64,000 nt of DNA from Berberis thunbergii. Its lineage: Eukaryota > Streptophyta > Magnoliopsida > Ranunculales > Berberidaceae. A program made the position numbers and the translations under genes. Of the stretch, positions 1 to 11,283 are shown piece by piece. How positions within the stretch are numbered: the stretch's first letter is position 1; each line of letters opens with the position of its first letter. The notes beneath the pieces are model-generated. The model did not search any database, was not told where the DNA came from, and saw nothing but the letters and a program-made list of their open reading frames with translations. The DNA is taken from positions 1 to 64,000 of the forward strand of contig QNQO01000557.1 in the NCBI GenBank assembly GCA_003290165.1, read 5' to 3'.

Positions 1-568
1 TTACAACCTGAATTAAGACCTTTTGATTGAGTGTGTCTTGCAATGTCACGATGTGGAGATTCGAATGAGGTATGAGCATATGGTGTCACTAGTTCTTGCA
101 TTCAAGTAGTAGCATTCCTTCCATGAGATCATATAACTATAAAAAAAAAAAAAAAGTCAGAAAAATGCCATTATTTCTTGTTATATCATATGTGAGCTAT
201 TTGTTTCCCTTTCACATCAATCCACTCACATATAACTAGAATAGAAAGAGCTATTTTACCAAACAATCAGTGAAAAAGAAAGGAGTGTATCTAGTGAGAT
301 TTTTGGGATAATTCTTCTTGGCACGCGCTTGAGTTTCACAGTCACTTGGATCGATTTAATTGTAAATTTTTATATCATTGCTATGAACGTGTATTAATTT
401 TCGAATGATGTGGTTTTAATATCGTGTTTACAAAGAATCTTAACATGTCATGATCCGTTGAAAATCTCTGAGACAAATGTTGGAAAGTATAGATTGAGTC
501 ATTTGAGTCTTTTATTTTTGTTTCTTAGAATTGCTCGAGGACTAGCAAAAGATAAGTGTGGGGGAATT
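1..568 (+). mobile_element. 3' internal end of Athila-like Ty3/gypsy element
   Basis: This non-coding stretch leads into a purine tract (about 554-566, with GGGGGAA) that sits directly before an LTR starting TGATAGGGGC at 569. The tract is preceded by GAGGACTAGCAAAA. The same arrangement occurs on the minus strand at 62675-62730. Several blocks around 20-150 (for example GATGTGGAGATT and CCATGAGATCATAT) reappear on the minus strand at 63310-63450, so both belong to one family. No ORF is supported. The lineage call rests on element architecture, not on a coding domain. Confidence 0.6.
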
Positions 569-2210
569 TGATAGGGGCATAATTATGCTATTTTTAGTAC
601 CATATTTCTATATGTATTACTAGCTATTATTTGTTAATTATGGTACTAATTGTTATTTTCATGTTTTGTGTAGGTTTCCAATTACAATACTTTAAAATAG
701 AAGCAAATTGGCAATTTAGGAATACTAATTGCACAAGGACTTCACACCAACAAGGAAACCACACAAGCAAGGAAACCACAGAAGGAAGAAATAAGAATAA
801 AAAGGGGACATACCTGGCTTGGAGGGATCATCCATCGACTCACCCAAAACATCCCATCCACTGCATCCATACATAGCATCCTCGCATAAAACCCTAGCCG
901 CCGTCACCCACCATCCATCTCCATCGTCCTCCTTCACCTTAGCCATCGTCCTCAGTTCATCATCCACCTCGCCTCCATCAAACCCAATCAAACCACATTC
1001 TCGCAGATCCTTCATCCTCGCGATAGCCCTTCATCATCCTCTCTTCATTCAAACAGAACCACCTCGCCAGCAGCCACAGTCTCTCTCGCTGTCCCCTGTC
1101 TTCGCCATCTTCACCGTCCGCATCTCCTTCTCACCTGATCCCTCTCTTAGCCGATCGTCGTCCCTCCATCGCCTGCTTCATCTCTCGCAGTCTCTCGTCA
1201 CGAACACAGCCGAAGCAGCAATTGAATAAGGGAGCTAAGGAAGCAGAGAACGAGCAAATTCGCGAGAGGAAGGCGAAGGAGCAGATCGCGAAGAGCAAAG
1301 AGGATTTTCTTCTGTTATTTACACCCCAGTTTCTACTCTCTACCACCAACGGATCAGGCGGCAGTGTTTTATTTCATCTCTCAACTCTTTCTCTTAATTT
1401 TAGTTTGATTATTGATTATGGATTACTGTTTAAACATAATTAATATGTCTAGCTAAACTCCTCTTTGTTTAGGGTGGATTTCGAAGCCCCAACATGTGCT
1501 TCATAATTAATTGAATTTAATCTTCCTTGCTATTTAGTGATTGTGTTTTGCTTAACTGCTTTATAGAGAACTTTTCCTTTTATGTTTTGTTAAGGTGGCC
1601 AACTTAGTAAGCATGCTAGGAATCTGGGCTAGAGTATAGGAGAGTTTCACCTTATTGTTATGATTTTGTACTCACAAGTAGTAAATACCAAGGAACGTTG
1701 GTAAGGTTAAGTAAAAACCTAGGCAAGAACAAGATGCCTGATCATACTTGTGATTGCCTAGTCAGTGTTCATATTTTCCACAAAAATTAATGATCTTAGA
1801 TTGCTATTTAACTTGCGATTCCTGTTTAGATAGCATGATAAGAATAGTTTGAAAGCGACGCTTAGTTTAATTCAACGAACTTGGGAAATAATAAGATTAA
1901 TGCAGTGCGGTCACGGTTAGTCTTGAGCATTGTCTCTCACGAGTTAGCAAGTGATTATTGAAGATTAATTTATAAGCATATGTTTGGTGTGTGGAGATAA
2001 AACCCTTAGCTAATTTCTCATCTTTGTCATCTATTTAGTTTATTATCTTTACATTAATTTTCGTAGTTATTTTCATAATTTAATTTAGAAAATCCAATCC
2101 CCTTTTATTTAATTAATTAGGTTGTTAGTTTGTATTTTAATTATTATTAGTGTAATTAACACGCCCTCTAATCCCCGGTCTAGAACGATCCCTACTTATT
2201 CTATACTACA
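569..2210 (+). mobile_element. LTR of Athila-like Ty3/gypsy element (3' LTR)
   Basis: The start is TGATAGGGGC directly after the polypurine tract. The end is placed at TACTACA, giving TG...CA and about 1.64 kb, but the right end is approximate because the partner LTR is outside the window. Positions 815-1230 are a CT-rich, GC-richer block, and the matching block appears as GA-rich plus strand in the LTRs at 13817 and 61004. Open frames in the block are proline/serine-rich composition effects. Nothing in the LTR looks like a host gene. Confidence 0.6.
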
Positions 2211-2255
2211 AATCACAAAGCAGGGTATTAAGTTGTGTGCTACTAAAATAGCGCA

Positions 2256-3934
2256 TCACATACCTAGCATAAGGTATTTCAAATCCTTATCCATGCATCC
2301 TTCCAACATATCCTTTTCGGGTTTTGGATCATGATCCATCAACCAGCTATGGCACCTGCGTATGTGCTTTCTCAAAGCATACTCTACATCCACCTCTTGA
2401 TGCCAGACTTGTGAGCTCATCTTTACCAAGACAGGTGCAAACAGGTTTATCCGTGCTTCTAGGTAAAGCCTTCCTTGATCGGGAACTACGCCAGCGCCAT
2501 CCTTCACGGTTCCCACCATCCTCAGGCACTCCTCCGTGGCTTTTGCTTTGTCAAGAACTAACAACTCTTTATTGCGAGATGGCTCAATGGGATTGAAAGG
2601 AAAAGAGGGAGCGAATTATCCAAAAACCCTCCAACACTTCCAATTGTGGCCTAGAACAAGACGGTAAGCAATGCGGACTACAAGAGACAACAGCCGATAC
2701 CGCAGCCACCTTCAGGCAAATCAACAGTAGGGGTTGTTAAATTCTACCACCGTCAGGCGAATCTTCACAGAAACCTCCAATAGCAATGGTCCTATGCAAA
2801 TCAGCACCAGCGTAAGCTGCCATTGCGACCGTATTAGACGGTCATTCAGAGCCTCGACATGCGTGCCACTAAGGTTCTACCTGTCCATAACTCCTACCAA
2901 CCACAAGTAATCTTTCTCCAAAACGGAAATGTCAGTCTCCACCCCAACATGCCCAACAGGCTCATGCTCCTCTCTTACTAGAGCGATTTGTGCCGAAGAT
3001 GACCCAACTCTAATACGAACCCTCTTTCTCATGAAGGAAAGCAAGCATCTCAGATAGCTCCTCCACATCGGACAGAACATGAACTTTGGCCCCAGCAGCC
3101 TTCCTCTTCCTAGAAGGGGCCCCATCTTCCAACTTAAGGTGTGACTCACGATATAGAGTGGGGGCAACGTGCCAAATCTCCCACAGCCCACTACGGATGA
3201 AGTTGGAAACTCTTATGACATCGATCGCCTTCCTTTGCGATATGACATGGAACGTCTCCATGGTGTTTTGCTCTCCTAAGGTGAGAGGAGTGGTAGAAAA
3301 CCTTATTGCAAGGGAACACAAGTAATGAGCAGTACACTCGCTACCAAGCATATCAAAATCGCGAGAAAGGGATTGAACTTACGGAGTTGTCTGAACTGTC
3401 GCTCGAGCGGTCTGAATTGTCGCTCGAGCGGTCAGAACTGTCGCTCGAACGGACGACCCTTGCACAGAAAATACTTCAAATCTGCAGGAGCCAATAAGCA
3501 GTACTTCTACTAGAACTTGAAATCATCAGGCAGTTTACCGATGCACTTCGGTGACTTCATCTTACAGACAGCATTGTTATTCAGTCGAGGAGAAATCAAC
3601 AACTGGATCACTCGCGGTCACGCTAACACCAGCCTCCTTGGCACAGAGCAGAATCATAAGGATGATCATATATCCATTAGGCCCCAACTGAGTCGAAGAA
3701 ATCCCTAAGAAATCCAAAAACTCCCAAATCACGTCCAGTACCGAAAAAATGCACTCCAGTTTGGAGCATCCCACGAAGTAAATAACTAAAACCGGCAAGA
3801 GGTGGCATAAGCATTCGGTTGCCTGTTAGGAGATACAATGGCAGGTCCTCAGGAACTCCAAACTTCATACAAATTTCAACAAGACCAGGCTCGGACAACA
3901 ACTTGTCTTCAAAAAGTTCTAGGGCCTCATCCAA
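2256..3934 (-). pseudogene. Decayed antisense extra ORF of a Tat-lineage element (gypsy-type transposase domain)
   Basis: The minus-strand fragments at 3934-3677, 3798-3577, 3351-3010, 3191-2877 and 2564-2256 together look like one broken reading frame. The first two hold the recognisable part, with blocks such as VPEDLPLYLL and PPLAGFSYLLRGML followed by FLRDFFDSVG. These resemble the plant 'putative gypsy-type transposase' domain (Pfam PF04195 type). A frameshift near 3700 separates the pieces. Further on, a KRK-rich segment and an acidic segment resemble the variable C-terminal half of such proteins. The LTR to the right (4219-4876) reads on the plus strand, so this ORF is antisense to its element, as known for extra ORFs of Tat-lineage Ty3/gypsy elements. 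It is not functional. Similarity was judged by eye. Confidence 0.5.
3389..3451. repeat. Three 21-bp tandem repeats
   Basis: Three consecutive 21-bp units run from 3389 to 3451, each containing CTGTCGCTCGAGCG or a one-base variant. The period is a multiple of three, and on the plus strand it reads as the seven-residue repeat SELSLER. It lies inside the decayed antisense ORF region of the Tat-like element. Confidence 0.85.
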
Positions 3935-4218
3935 AACAACATCATCAAGAAGGTTTTCTTAAGCCATGAAGAAGGCGAACGATCTTTTCAAAACAATATC
4001 TTTGAAAGCAAACAAAGTAGAAGAATAAGACTCTGCACTGCAGATGACCTAAATAGATGATGGTTTCCTGCCTTTTTTCCGCCAAACCGATGCACGTGCC
4101 ATTAATGTGACGTGCGGCTCAAGCAACGATTAAGGCTCAATCATCAAAAGTGGTGCATCCCTTCAAGAGATGACTTAGTGAACCGATGTGACGACCCATT
4201 CATCGGGGGAGTAGCTAA
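3935..4218. other. Spacer between antisense ORF relic and Tat LTR
   Basis: No gene is visible. The right end has a purine-rich CATCGGGGGAGTAG just before the LTR start, consistent with a polypurine tract in plus orientation. Confidence 0.5.
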
Positions 4219-4876
4219 TGATACATAAAAATGGTCACACCCTTGAGTCGTACACGTGTCTTGATAATCTTGAGGAAATATGGCCCCAGCATTAGCCCAA
4301 CACTGAACAGGCCCAAGCGGTTCTAAGCTCGCTCGACTACAGTCCGCTAAGTGAACTCGGACTCTCACAGCACGTTATGCCCACATGTCTCACAACTGTC
4401 CTCAATACCCGTAAGCCTTTCTTAGGCAAATATCTCGAGGATCAGCTTCAGACGGGCAACTACTACTGCTCTTTGCTCCCAACTAGGAAGCAAACACCAG
4501 AGTATCCTCCACACAGGGAAAATTCTTTCTACGAAATGATCTTGGATTAGGAACTATCTTCCGTGTATCTAGGAGCATAGAGCTAACATGGAACTTCTCT
4601 CCTACAACACGACTCCTAATTAGAGAGGATATCCACGAAGATTTCCTCCCTAATCTACGCCTACGATGGCTTGGTTAAATCAGGACTCCTTGTACTATAA
4701 ATAAGACATGAGGTTGGTAAGCTAAGGACGCTACAAATTCCCCGTTACAGCATTACACCTTCCTCAGAGCCATGTCTGACTTTACCATCGGAGTGTCATC
4801 GACCACCACAACGATGGTCCGTGGCTCATGTGTGCTACTTGTGCAGGTCAACAGGAACCAAATCAGAGCAGGGAAA
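4219..4876 (+). mobile_element. LTR of Tat-lineage Ty3/gypsy element
   Basis: The LTR probably starts at TGATACATAAAAATGG after the purine tract. A TATA box (ACTATAAATAAG, 4694-4705) is followed about 80 bases later by CTGACTTTACCATCGGAGTG (4776-4795), a signature of many Tat-type LTR R/U5 regions. The same arrangement occurs on the minus strand at 48991-49096. The right end is approximate. The plus orientation of these promoter signals makes the neighbouring minus-strand ORF antisense. Confidence 0.55.
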
Positions 4877-6358
4877 GAAAAATGATTGCATCAATATTGA
4901 TAGTAGTTATTGTGTTGCTTGTTACCTTGGCTCTGTGGGAATCCCTAAGTGTGGCTATAGTGATGTAGTAGTGATTTGGGGTTTTCCTGATGATTTCACA
5001 ATGGTTTTCGATCTTCTTTCTTGTGGAGATGTAGTTTAAGTGCATTTGGAAGAGATGTACCAAAATACATGTAGATTATATGGCTAAGTAGATTATAGAC
5101 ATGTACCAAAAGAATTGGAAGAGATGAAGGCACATTTGGATAGAAACGTTGTGGAAAAGTAAACATGATGATGACATTGCTTAGATCGAACTAAGTAGTA
5201 TTGGTTATTGGAGGAATTCAGGGAACAAAACTATTATCGCCACTGATGGATTCTCAAGAGTTGTAATATGGATCGCAACGTTTAAGGTGAACATTTGCAT
5301 TGAAAGAAATATCAATAGTTTTTTTGAGGTGTGTATGACTCCAAGTATTTGGCCGAAGGGTTGCATTCATAGCTAAAAGCATGTCAACAACTTTAGGACG
5401 GGAGTGTTTCTTCCTTGTAAGTATTTATTGCTCAACTACCAAGCTATTTGTGCCCTTGCATTTTTATATATGGCCTACTCCCAATTTTAGAGGCAGAAGC
5501 TTGTTTTCCGAAGTAGAAGTTGGTGACCGATCTATCGTTGTGATGGTTGTTGGGGATTTTATTACTTGATTACATTCATCAGGATCTGTCATACTGGTAG
5601 GTTTCGGCAGAAAGTAACCTTTCTAATGATGGTGAAAGTTGTTTGTTCTCTAAACATGATGACAGTGGCACTCTAAGCTCTATTAAGTATTGCATTTCCA
5701 TGAAGATTTCACGCCTGATATTTTAGACTGAGATGTAGTGCCAAAAGTACTAATGAGTTCAATGATGATCCCGACAAAGTTGTGGAAATGATCTCAATCG
5801 AGTTCATTCGGCTGCTATTGAAAGATTATTACACGTTTCTACAACTGCCTATTGCTTTTTGGGGTGATTAACTAGAACCATTGATAGTTGTTTGTTTTGG
5901 TTCGATCGTCTAAATGAATCCTTTTGTGCATGGTGGATAGTTGTATGTTTTTGTTTTTATTTTATCTCAATGAGTACGTATATGTTGCAGTTGAAGGGAG
6001 AAAAGAAATTTAAAGGTGATCCATCTTGTTGCTATGGATAAGTAATCATTGTGGTCCACTTTAGTATGTTGTTTTCAGGGTCATGTTAGCGATTTTCCTC
6101 AGAATATTTGGGGTGAATTACCATTTTTGTTCATTGGGACCTTCTCATTGAATGTATATATTGGTGTTGGTAACTTGAGAAAATGTTGTCGGTGAATTAT
6201 GAAAAAATGTATCTCTTTATGAAACTGTGAAGATAAAAGTTGTATTAATTTATGTTCTTCTATATGAGGATTTTTCTTTTTCTCGAAAATCAACCATTTT
6301 GGGGTTGTTTGTGCTGAGTTTAATCTCGAGGACGAGATTCATTTTGAGGTGAGTATGA
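4877..6358 (+). mobile_element. Decayed internal sequence ending in a chromovirus-type 3' terminus
   Basis: No continuous ORF is readable. The last 60 bases contain AATCTCGAGGACGAGATTC and then a purine-rich tract directly before TGTAACACC at 6359. That is the usual layout at the end of pol in Tekay-like chromoviruses, where a palindromic CGAGGACG-type motif precedes the LTR. The rest is too decayed to assign, and part may belong to the Tat-like element on its left. Confidence 0.4.
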
Positions 6359-6494
6359 TGTAACACCTGTAAATTTTTGTTTGACTATTTTGCTTAATTT
6401 CGGAGTTCTTAGATTTAAATTTCATTTATTTAACAAAAAACTTGGAATTTTCGAGGTAGATGCCCTCAAATTTCTGCGGGGGTGAATAACCACC

Positions 6495-6507
6495 CTATTA
6501 TAAAAGG
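6495..6507 (+). promoter_or_regulatory. TATA box of the Tekay-like LTR
   Basis: CTATTATAAAAGG lies 136 bases into the LTR, upstream of a CT-rich probable transcript leader. It would have driven element transcription rightward, but the LTR is now split by the copia insertion. Confidence 0.5.
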
Positions 6508-6990
6508 AGGCTCCCGCCTTTCTTTCTTCGTTCTATTCTCCCTCCTCTGCGCGTCTTTCTCTTTATATCCGACGACGAGCTCATCTGCGACTGAGCTTTG
6601 CAGTGGGTTTCACTGCTCCAAATTTTATCATCTTTATTCTTTTCTCTTCCTCTCTCCCCTCTCCCTCGTCACTCAACTTCTTGTATAGAAAACAAATTTT
6701 ATAGTGAAATAGCTCGCTCGAAGCTATTACTGGCGGAGCAAGCAACACTCTCTGATCGGCCTCTCTGGTGGCTATTGGGGTGTCAGTTGGAGCCTGTAGC
6801 TCCACATGCAAAGGTAGGCGGGGGGTTAGAGAAACAATGAAAAATCAAGTTGAAAGGGAGCTTCCCCGGCATGAGAACACCCCGCTAAGTTGCGATCCAC
6901 TGTCCAGTGGCCCTGTAGTGCAAATTCAGCCAGTCTCCGATCTGCCGCTCTAATTGGAGAAGATCATATATACTTGTGGAGGGTGGTTTC

Positions 6991-7652
6991 TGTTGGGGAT
7001 AAATTGGGCTACACTATGGTTGGTATTATAATGAATACGCAACAATATAATAGCCTTAACTATATAAATCAAAGAAGCACTCGACACAAGAAACTTTGAA
7101 GAGGGACTTTGATAAGAACTCACAAGGGACTTAAGAACAAACTATTTTATTGAACTAGATAGCTTTACAAAAGGAACACTCTCTTTAATTCTATCTTGGG
7201 ATCGGATCTCTCCTTAGTAGGATGCTTTCTTGTGTGTTACATGAAACAAATGATCCCCTCTCCTATTTATACTACTTAGCTTAACCTTCCACCTCCTTAT
7301 GGGAAGGTTCTAGATCCTACTAGTACATGAGTGATCTAGAGAATTCTTACAAACTCAAGCCTACACAAGAACTTCTCTAGATACAAAGACTTCTAGAGTA
7401 TTCTACCATGCTCTAATACTAAGTACATGTCTCCACTAGGCTCTAGGATGACCTAGTACATACTATAAGGTCCTGGACTCTTCTAGGACGTTTATGAGTT
7501 CTCCATAATGTTCCGGACTCTTCCGGAATACTCCGGTGTGTTCCACAATTTTCCATATTCTTCCGGATCCTTCCGGAATCTTCTAGTACACTCCGGGACT
7601 TTCTAGACTATTCTATATTTTTCTATTTTGGTTGGCAATGTAATATTCAACA
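6991..7652 (-). repeat. 3' LTR of the copia element
   Basis: It is 662 bp, running TGTTGGGGAT...ATTCAACA on the plus strand. The internal purine tract (plus-strand CTCCCCCTC, 7653-7661) abuts it. It carries a 5-bp insertion absent from the other LTR. Confidence 0.95.
7511..7613. promoter_or_regulatory. Heat-shock-element-like array in the copia 3' LTR
   Basis: Trimers TTC and GAA (or one-base variants) alternate at exact 5-bp spacing in three groups. At 7511-7533 the units read TTC, GAC, TTC, GAA, CTC. At 7561-7583 they read TTC, GAT, TTC, GAA, TTC, with the last three a perfect heat shock element. At 7601-7613 they read TTC, GAC, TTC. In element orientation they lie upstream of the LTR TATA box (TATAAATAGG on the minus strand, 7262-7271), where an activator site should be. 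Function is inferred from the heat-shock-factor consensus only. Confidence 0.5.
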
Positions 7653-10547
7653 CTCCCCCTCATTGCCAACCTTCCTCATACGTATCGTTATCCCAAGCAT
7701 TTTACAAAACTCCAAAAACTTTGTTGCTGCTAAGCTCTTAGTAAAGATGTCTGCAACTTGATCTTCTGTTTTGACATGCTTCAGGGCCATAATCTCCTCT
7801 TCCATAGCCTTTCTCCACTCCAGACTCTTTGAGGCTTCTTGGAAGGTAGTTGGCTCTTTGAGCTCAGCATAGGCAGCATCTATGTACTTTGGATTTGGTC
7901 TTCTCACTCTTGTAGACCTTCGAAACTCACCTTGTGCATGCTCTTCCTGTTGCATCTCTAACTGACTAATATGCACCTCCTCTGGTGTCTCATGTATGCC
8001 TGTCTTCCAAGGACTTCTTGTTTTGGATTGCAGCTCTTGCTCTTGGGATTCCTCATCTGTTGTAGACCTTCGTTCCTCCAATTCACTTGAGTCTTTTAAC
8101 TTCATTTGAAGCTTTTCTTGTAACTCTTGTGTATCTGGTAACGCCACCTTTTTTGCCCACCATGACGACGCCTCGTCGAATACAACATTTCGTGAGACAT
8201 ATACTTTATTTGTATTTGGATCAACACATCTCCAACCTTTCTTTTGTTCATCGTATCCCACGAATATGCATCGGATAGCCTTCTTATCAAACTTGCTACG
8301 ATGTTCATCTGCTATGAACATGTAACATACACAACCAAAAACTTTGAAGTAATTGACAGTGGGCCTTACATTATTCAACTTCTCAAACGGTGAGACAAAT
8401 CCTAGCCTCGGTTGTGGTAGCCTGTTTGTGATATAGACTACCGTGTTCATGCATTCCGCCCAAAATCTCGTATCAACATTCTTGGAGTGAAGAAGACTCC
8501 GACATATCTCAGCCAGGTGACGACTCTTCCTCTCTGCTACTCCATTTTGTTGTGGAGTGTTTGCGCATGTGAGTTGCCTTCATATGTTGCACTCCTGTAA
8601 GTACCTATTGAACTCCTTTGAAGTGTACTCTCCACCATTATCAGTGCGAAGGCATTTGATCTTTCTCCCAAACTCACATTCAACTCTTTTTTTAAATTCC
8701 TTGAACTTCTCAAAGGCATTATCTTTATTCTTCAAGAAATAAACCCAAACATACCTTGAAAAGTCATCAATAAAGGTTATCATGTATTGATAACCATGAG
8801 TTGATGGTTGTCTTATTTTTCCAAGCAAATCTGAATGGACCAACTCCAATGGCTCCTTTGCTCTATATTTTGACTCCTTGTAAGGCAATTGGTGTGCCTT
8901 ACCATATTGACAACCAGCGCAGACAATATCCTCTCGAATTTCTATTTGCGAAAGTCCATTAAGCATTGATTTTTGCATCATAATCTTCAACTTGTTGTAG
9001 CTGACATGTCCCAGCCTTGCATGCCACAAATCTCCAGTATCACTCTGTCTGGCTTTGTTTACATAAGCATCTTCAGCGGACATCACATAGACAACCTCCA
9101 TTCTTTTTCCTTCCATGATTGGCGTACTTGTGATCTTCAAGTCTTTATACACCTTTACATCATTAGGACCAAATACAACATAGTTACCTGATGTAGTCAG
9201 CTGTGATACTGACAACAGGTTCTTCTTCATTCCGGGGACATGATACACATTTGAGAGTTGGAGTTCACCATGACTATTTCTCCGTGGCAGCTTTATCTTA
9301 CCAATATGTGCTATGGGCATGTGAGTGTTGTTTGCTGTTACAATAACTTTGTCTCCATCGTATTTGCTCATACTCAATAGCTTCGACTCATCACCGGTCA
9401 TATGATTGGAGCAACCTGAATCAATAATCCAATCATTCTTGTAATCAACAACGTACTGACTTACCGTTGTAAGTGCGATTTCCTTTGGAGGGGTATTCCC
9501 TTGTGTATCAACATGAACCTCCTCCACAAGGAAGGATGTATCTAAGTCCCAATCTTTTTCTCCATGACTCTGATTCTTGGAGGATGTTGCAATATTTCCT
9601 TCAACTTTCTTAGACCAACAATCCCTTGCGTAGTGTCCCTTCTTTCCGCAATTAAAACATTCACCACTTTGCCAATGTTTTGGTTGCCATTTGTTCTGGT
9701 TTCTTCCTCTTCCTCTATTTTGTATTCCTTGAGCTCCCCCTGACTGGTAACCTCTACCATGACTCTGTCGTTCATCTTGATCTTCATTGTTGAATCTCCC
9801 TACACCACGTCCTCTACCTTGACCTCGTCCTCGTCCTCGTCGGCCTCTGTTATTAGTGAACAATGCATTTTCTTTTTGGGAGGTAGCTTTGCTAGACATG
9901 GATTTCTCTAGATCCTCTTCATTAATTAGCAAATTCTCAAGATCTGCTAATGTTGGTTCGGTGGCCCAGCCTCGAGTTGTCGTGACAATACTCTTGTACT
10001 CCGGCTTCAACCCATGGATGATAATTCGTTTCATCCTTGTTTGTGTAATACCATTCTCCGGATCTAGCTTCGGAATCTCGTCACACAAAGACTTCACTTT
10101 TGAGAAATATTCACTCACTGACATATTCCTCTGGGAGATTCCCAAAAGCTCATTTTCGAGCCTTTGTAACTTCGCATCATTTTTCTTTGCAAAGATTGAT
10201 GCCAAAGTGTCCCACGCTTCCTTCGGCGTTCTAGCATCTTTAATCCGCTCCAAGAATTCATCTTCAACAGCTACTGTTAAGTCATACATGGCTTTACCAG
10301 CCTTAACCTTCCATTTCTTCAACTCGTCAGGGTCGGATTTTTGAGCAGGACCTTCTTGTTGTGCCGGTATCGATGGTGTCATCTCCGAGGTTGAGATTGT
10401 GCTTCTTGGCTCCCTTGGTGGTGTTGTGTCACTTCCATTGACAATATCCCATAAATCTTGTCCAAGCAGATAGAATTTCATATGAATACTCCATGATCCA
10501 TAGTTGTTACCATTGAGCTTCTCAATGGTCATAGTAAAATCTGTCAT
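7647..10547 (-). pseudogene. Copia gag-protease-integrase polyprotein, RT deleted, one nonsense codon
   Basis: One frame runs from the Met at 10547 to a stop at 7647, interrupted only by TGA at 8582-8580. In order it encodes a gag N-terminus (EKLNGNNYGSW, close to the start), a nucleocapsid zinc knuckle (CFNCGKKGHYARDC), a protease active site (WIIDSGCSNHMTG), the integrase HHCC region (LWHARLGH ... CAGC) and the integrase core with two catalytic Asp motifs (HSDLLG, RTDNGGEYTS). The third acidic motif (NGVAERK) lies just past the stop codon. Next comes the integrase C-terminus. After EEEIMALKH, the first residues of reverse transcriptase, the frame jumps straight to VKTEDQVADIFTKSL, the end of RNase H, near 7780. 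The reverse transcriptase is therefore absent. The single stop and otherwise open frame match the young LTRs. The element could move only with enzymes supplied by a relative. Confidence 0.9.
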
Positions 10548-10612
10548 GATTTTACAAATACCTTGGACAGAGTAACACCAAGAGACTTTGATAGTTATAT
10601 TGGATCGAACTC

Positions 10613-10626
10613 GCTCTGATACCAAA
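10613..10626 (-). other. Primer binding site (initiator tRNA-Met type)
   Basis: On the minus strand the bases next to the 5' LTR read TTTGGTATCAGAGC. This contains TGGTATCAGAGC, the usual copia primer site complementary to the 3' end of initiator methionine tRNA. It fixes the element orientation. Confidence 0.9.
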
Positions 10627-11283
10627 TGTTGGGGATAAATTGGGCTACAATATGGTTGGTATTATAATGAATACGCAACAATATAATAGCCTTAGCTATA
10701 TAAATCAAAGAAGCACTCGACACAAGAAACTTTGAAGAGGGACTTTGATAAGAACTCACAAGGGACTTAAGAACAAACTATTTTATTGAACTAGATAGCT
10801 TTACAAAAGGAACACTCTCTTTAATTCTATCTTGGGATCTCTCCTTAGTAGGATGCGTTCTTGTGTGTTACATGAAACAAATGATCCCCTCTCCTATTTA
10901 TACTACTTAGCTTAACCTTCCACCTCCTTATGGGAAGGTTCTAGATCCTACTAGTACATGAGTGATCTAGAGAATTCTTACAAACTCAAGCCTACACAAG
11001 AACTTCTCTAGATACAAAGACTTCTCGAGTATTCTACCATGCTCTAGTACTAAGTACATGTCTCCACTAGGCTCTAGGATGACCTAGTACATACTATAAG
11101 GTCCTGGACTCTTCTAGGACGTTTATGAGTTCTCCATAATGTTCCGGACTCTTCCGGAATACTCCGGTGTGTTCCACAATTTTCCATATTCTTCCGGACC
11201 CTTCCGGAATCTTCTAGTACACTCCGGGACTTTCTAGACTATTCTATATTTTTCTATTTTGGTTGGCAATGTAATATTCAACA
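10627..11283 (-). repeat. 5' LTR of the copia element
   Basis: It is 657 bp with the same termini as the left LTR. Its minus-strand TATA box is TATAAATAGG at 10893-10902. This is the copy that would start transcription of the element. Confidence 0.95.
11142..11244. promoter_or_regulatory. Heat-shock-element-like array in the copia 5' LTR
   Basis: The same three groups of 5-bp-spaced TTC/GAA-type units occur at 11142-11164, 11192-11214 and 11232-11244. They lie 240-350 bp upstream of the minus-strand TATA box at 10893-10902. The middle group ends with a perfect TTC-nn-GAA-nn-TTC. Confidence 0.5.

Larger units (their letters stand above)
6991..11283 (-). mobile_element. Young, internally deleted Ty1/copia retrotransposon
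   Basis: The element is 4293 bp and sits inside the Tekay-like LTR. It has LTRs at 6991-7652 and 10627-11283 and a perfect 5-bp target duplication GTTTC at 6986-6990 and 11284-11288. By eye the LTRs differ by six substitutions and one 5-bp indel (GATCG, in the left copy), so they are about 99% identical and the insertion is recent. A primer site next to the right LTR and a purine tract next to the left LTR both show minus orientation. The internal region is only 2974 bp because reverse transcriptase and most of RNase H are missing. Gag and integrase features suggest an Ivana/Oryco-like lineage, which I am not sure of. Confidence 0.93.

Noticed and set aside
819..1229. 136-aa plus-strand frame rich in Pro, Ser and His, and its minus-strand partners
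   Set aside because: It lies in the CT-rich block of an LTR. Both strands stay open because of base composition, and the sequence has no domain.
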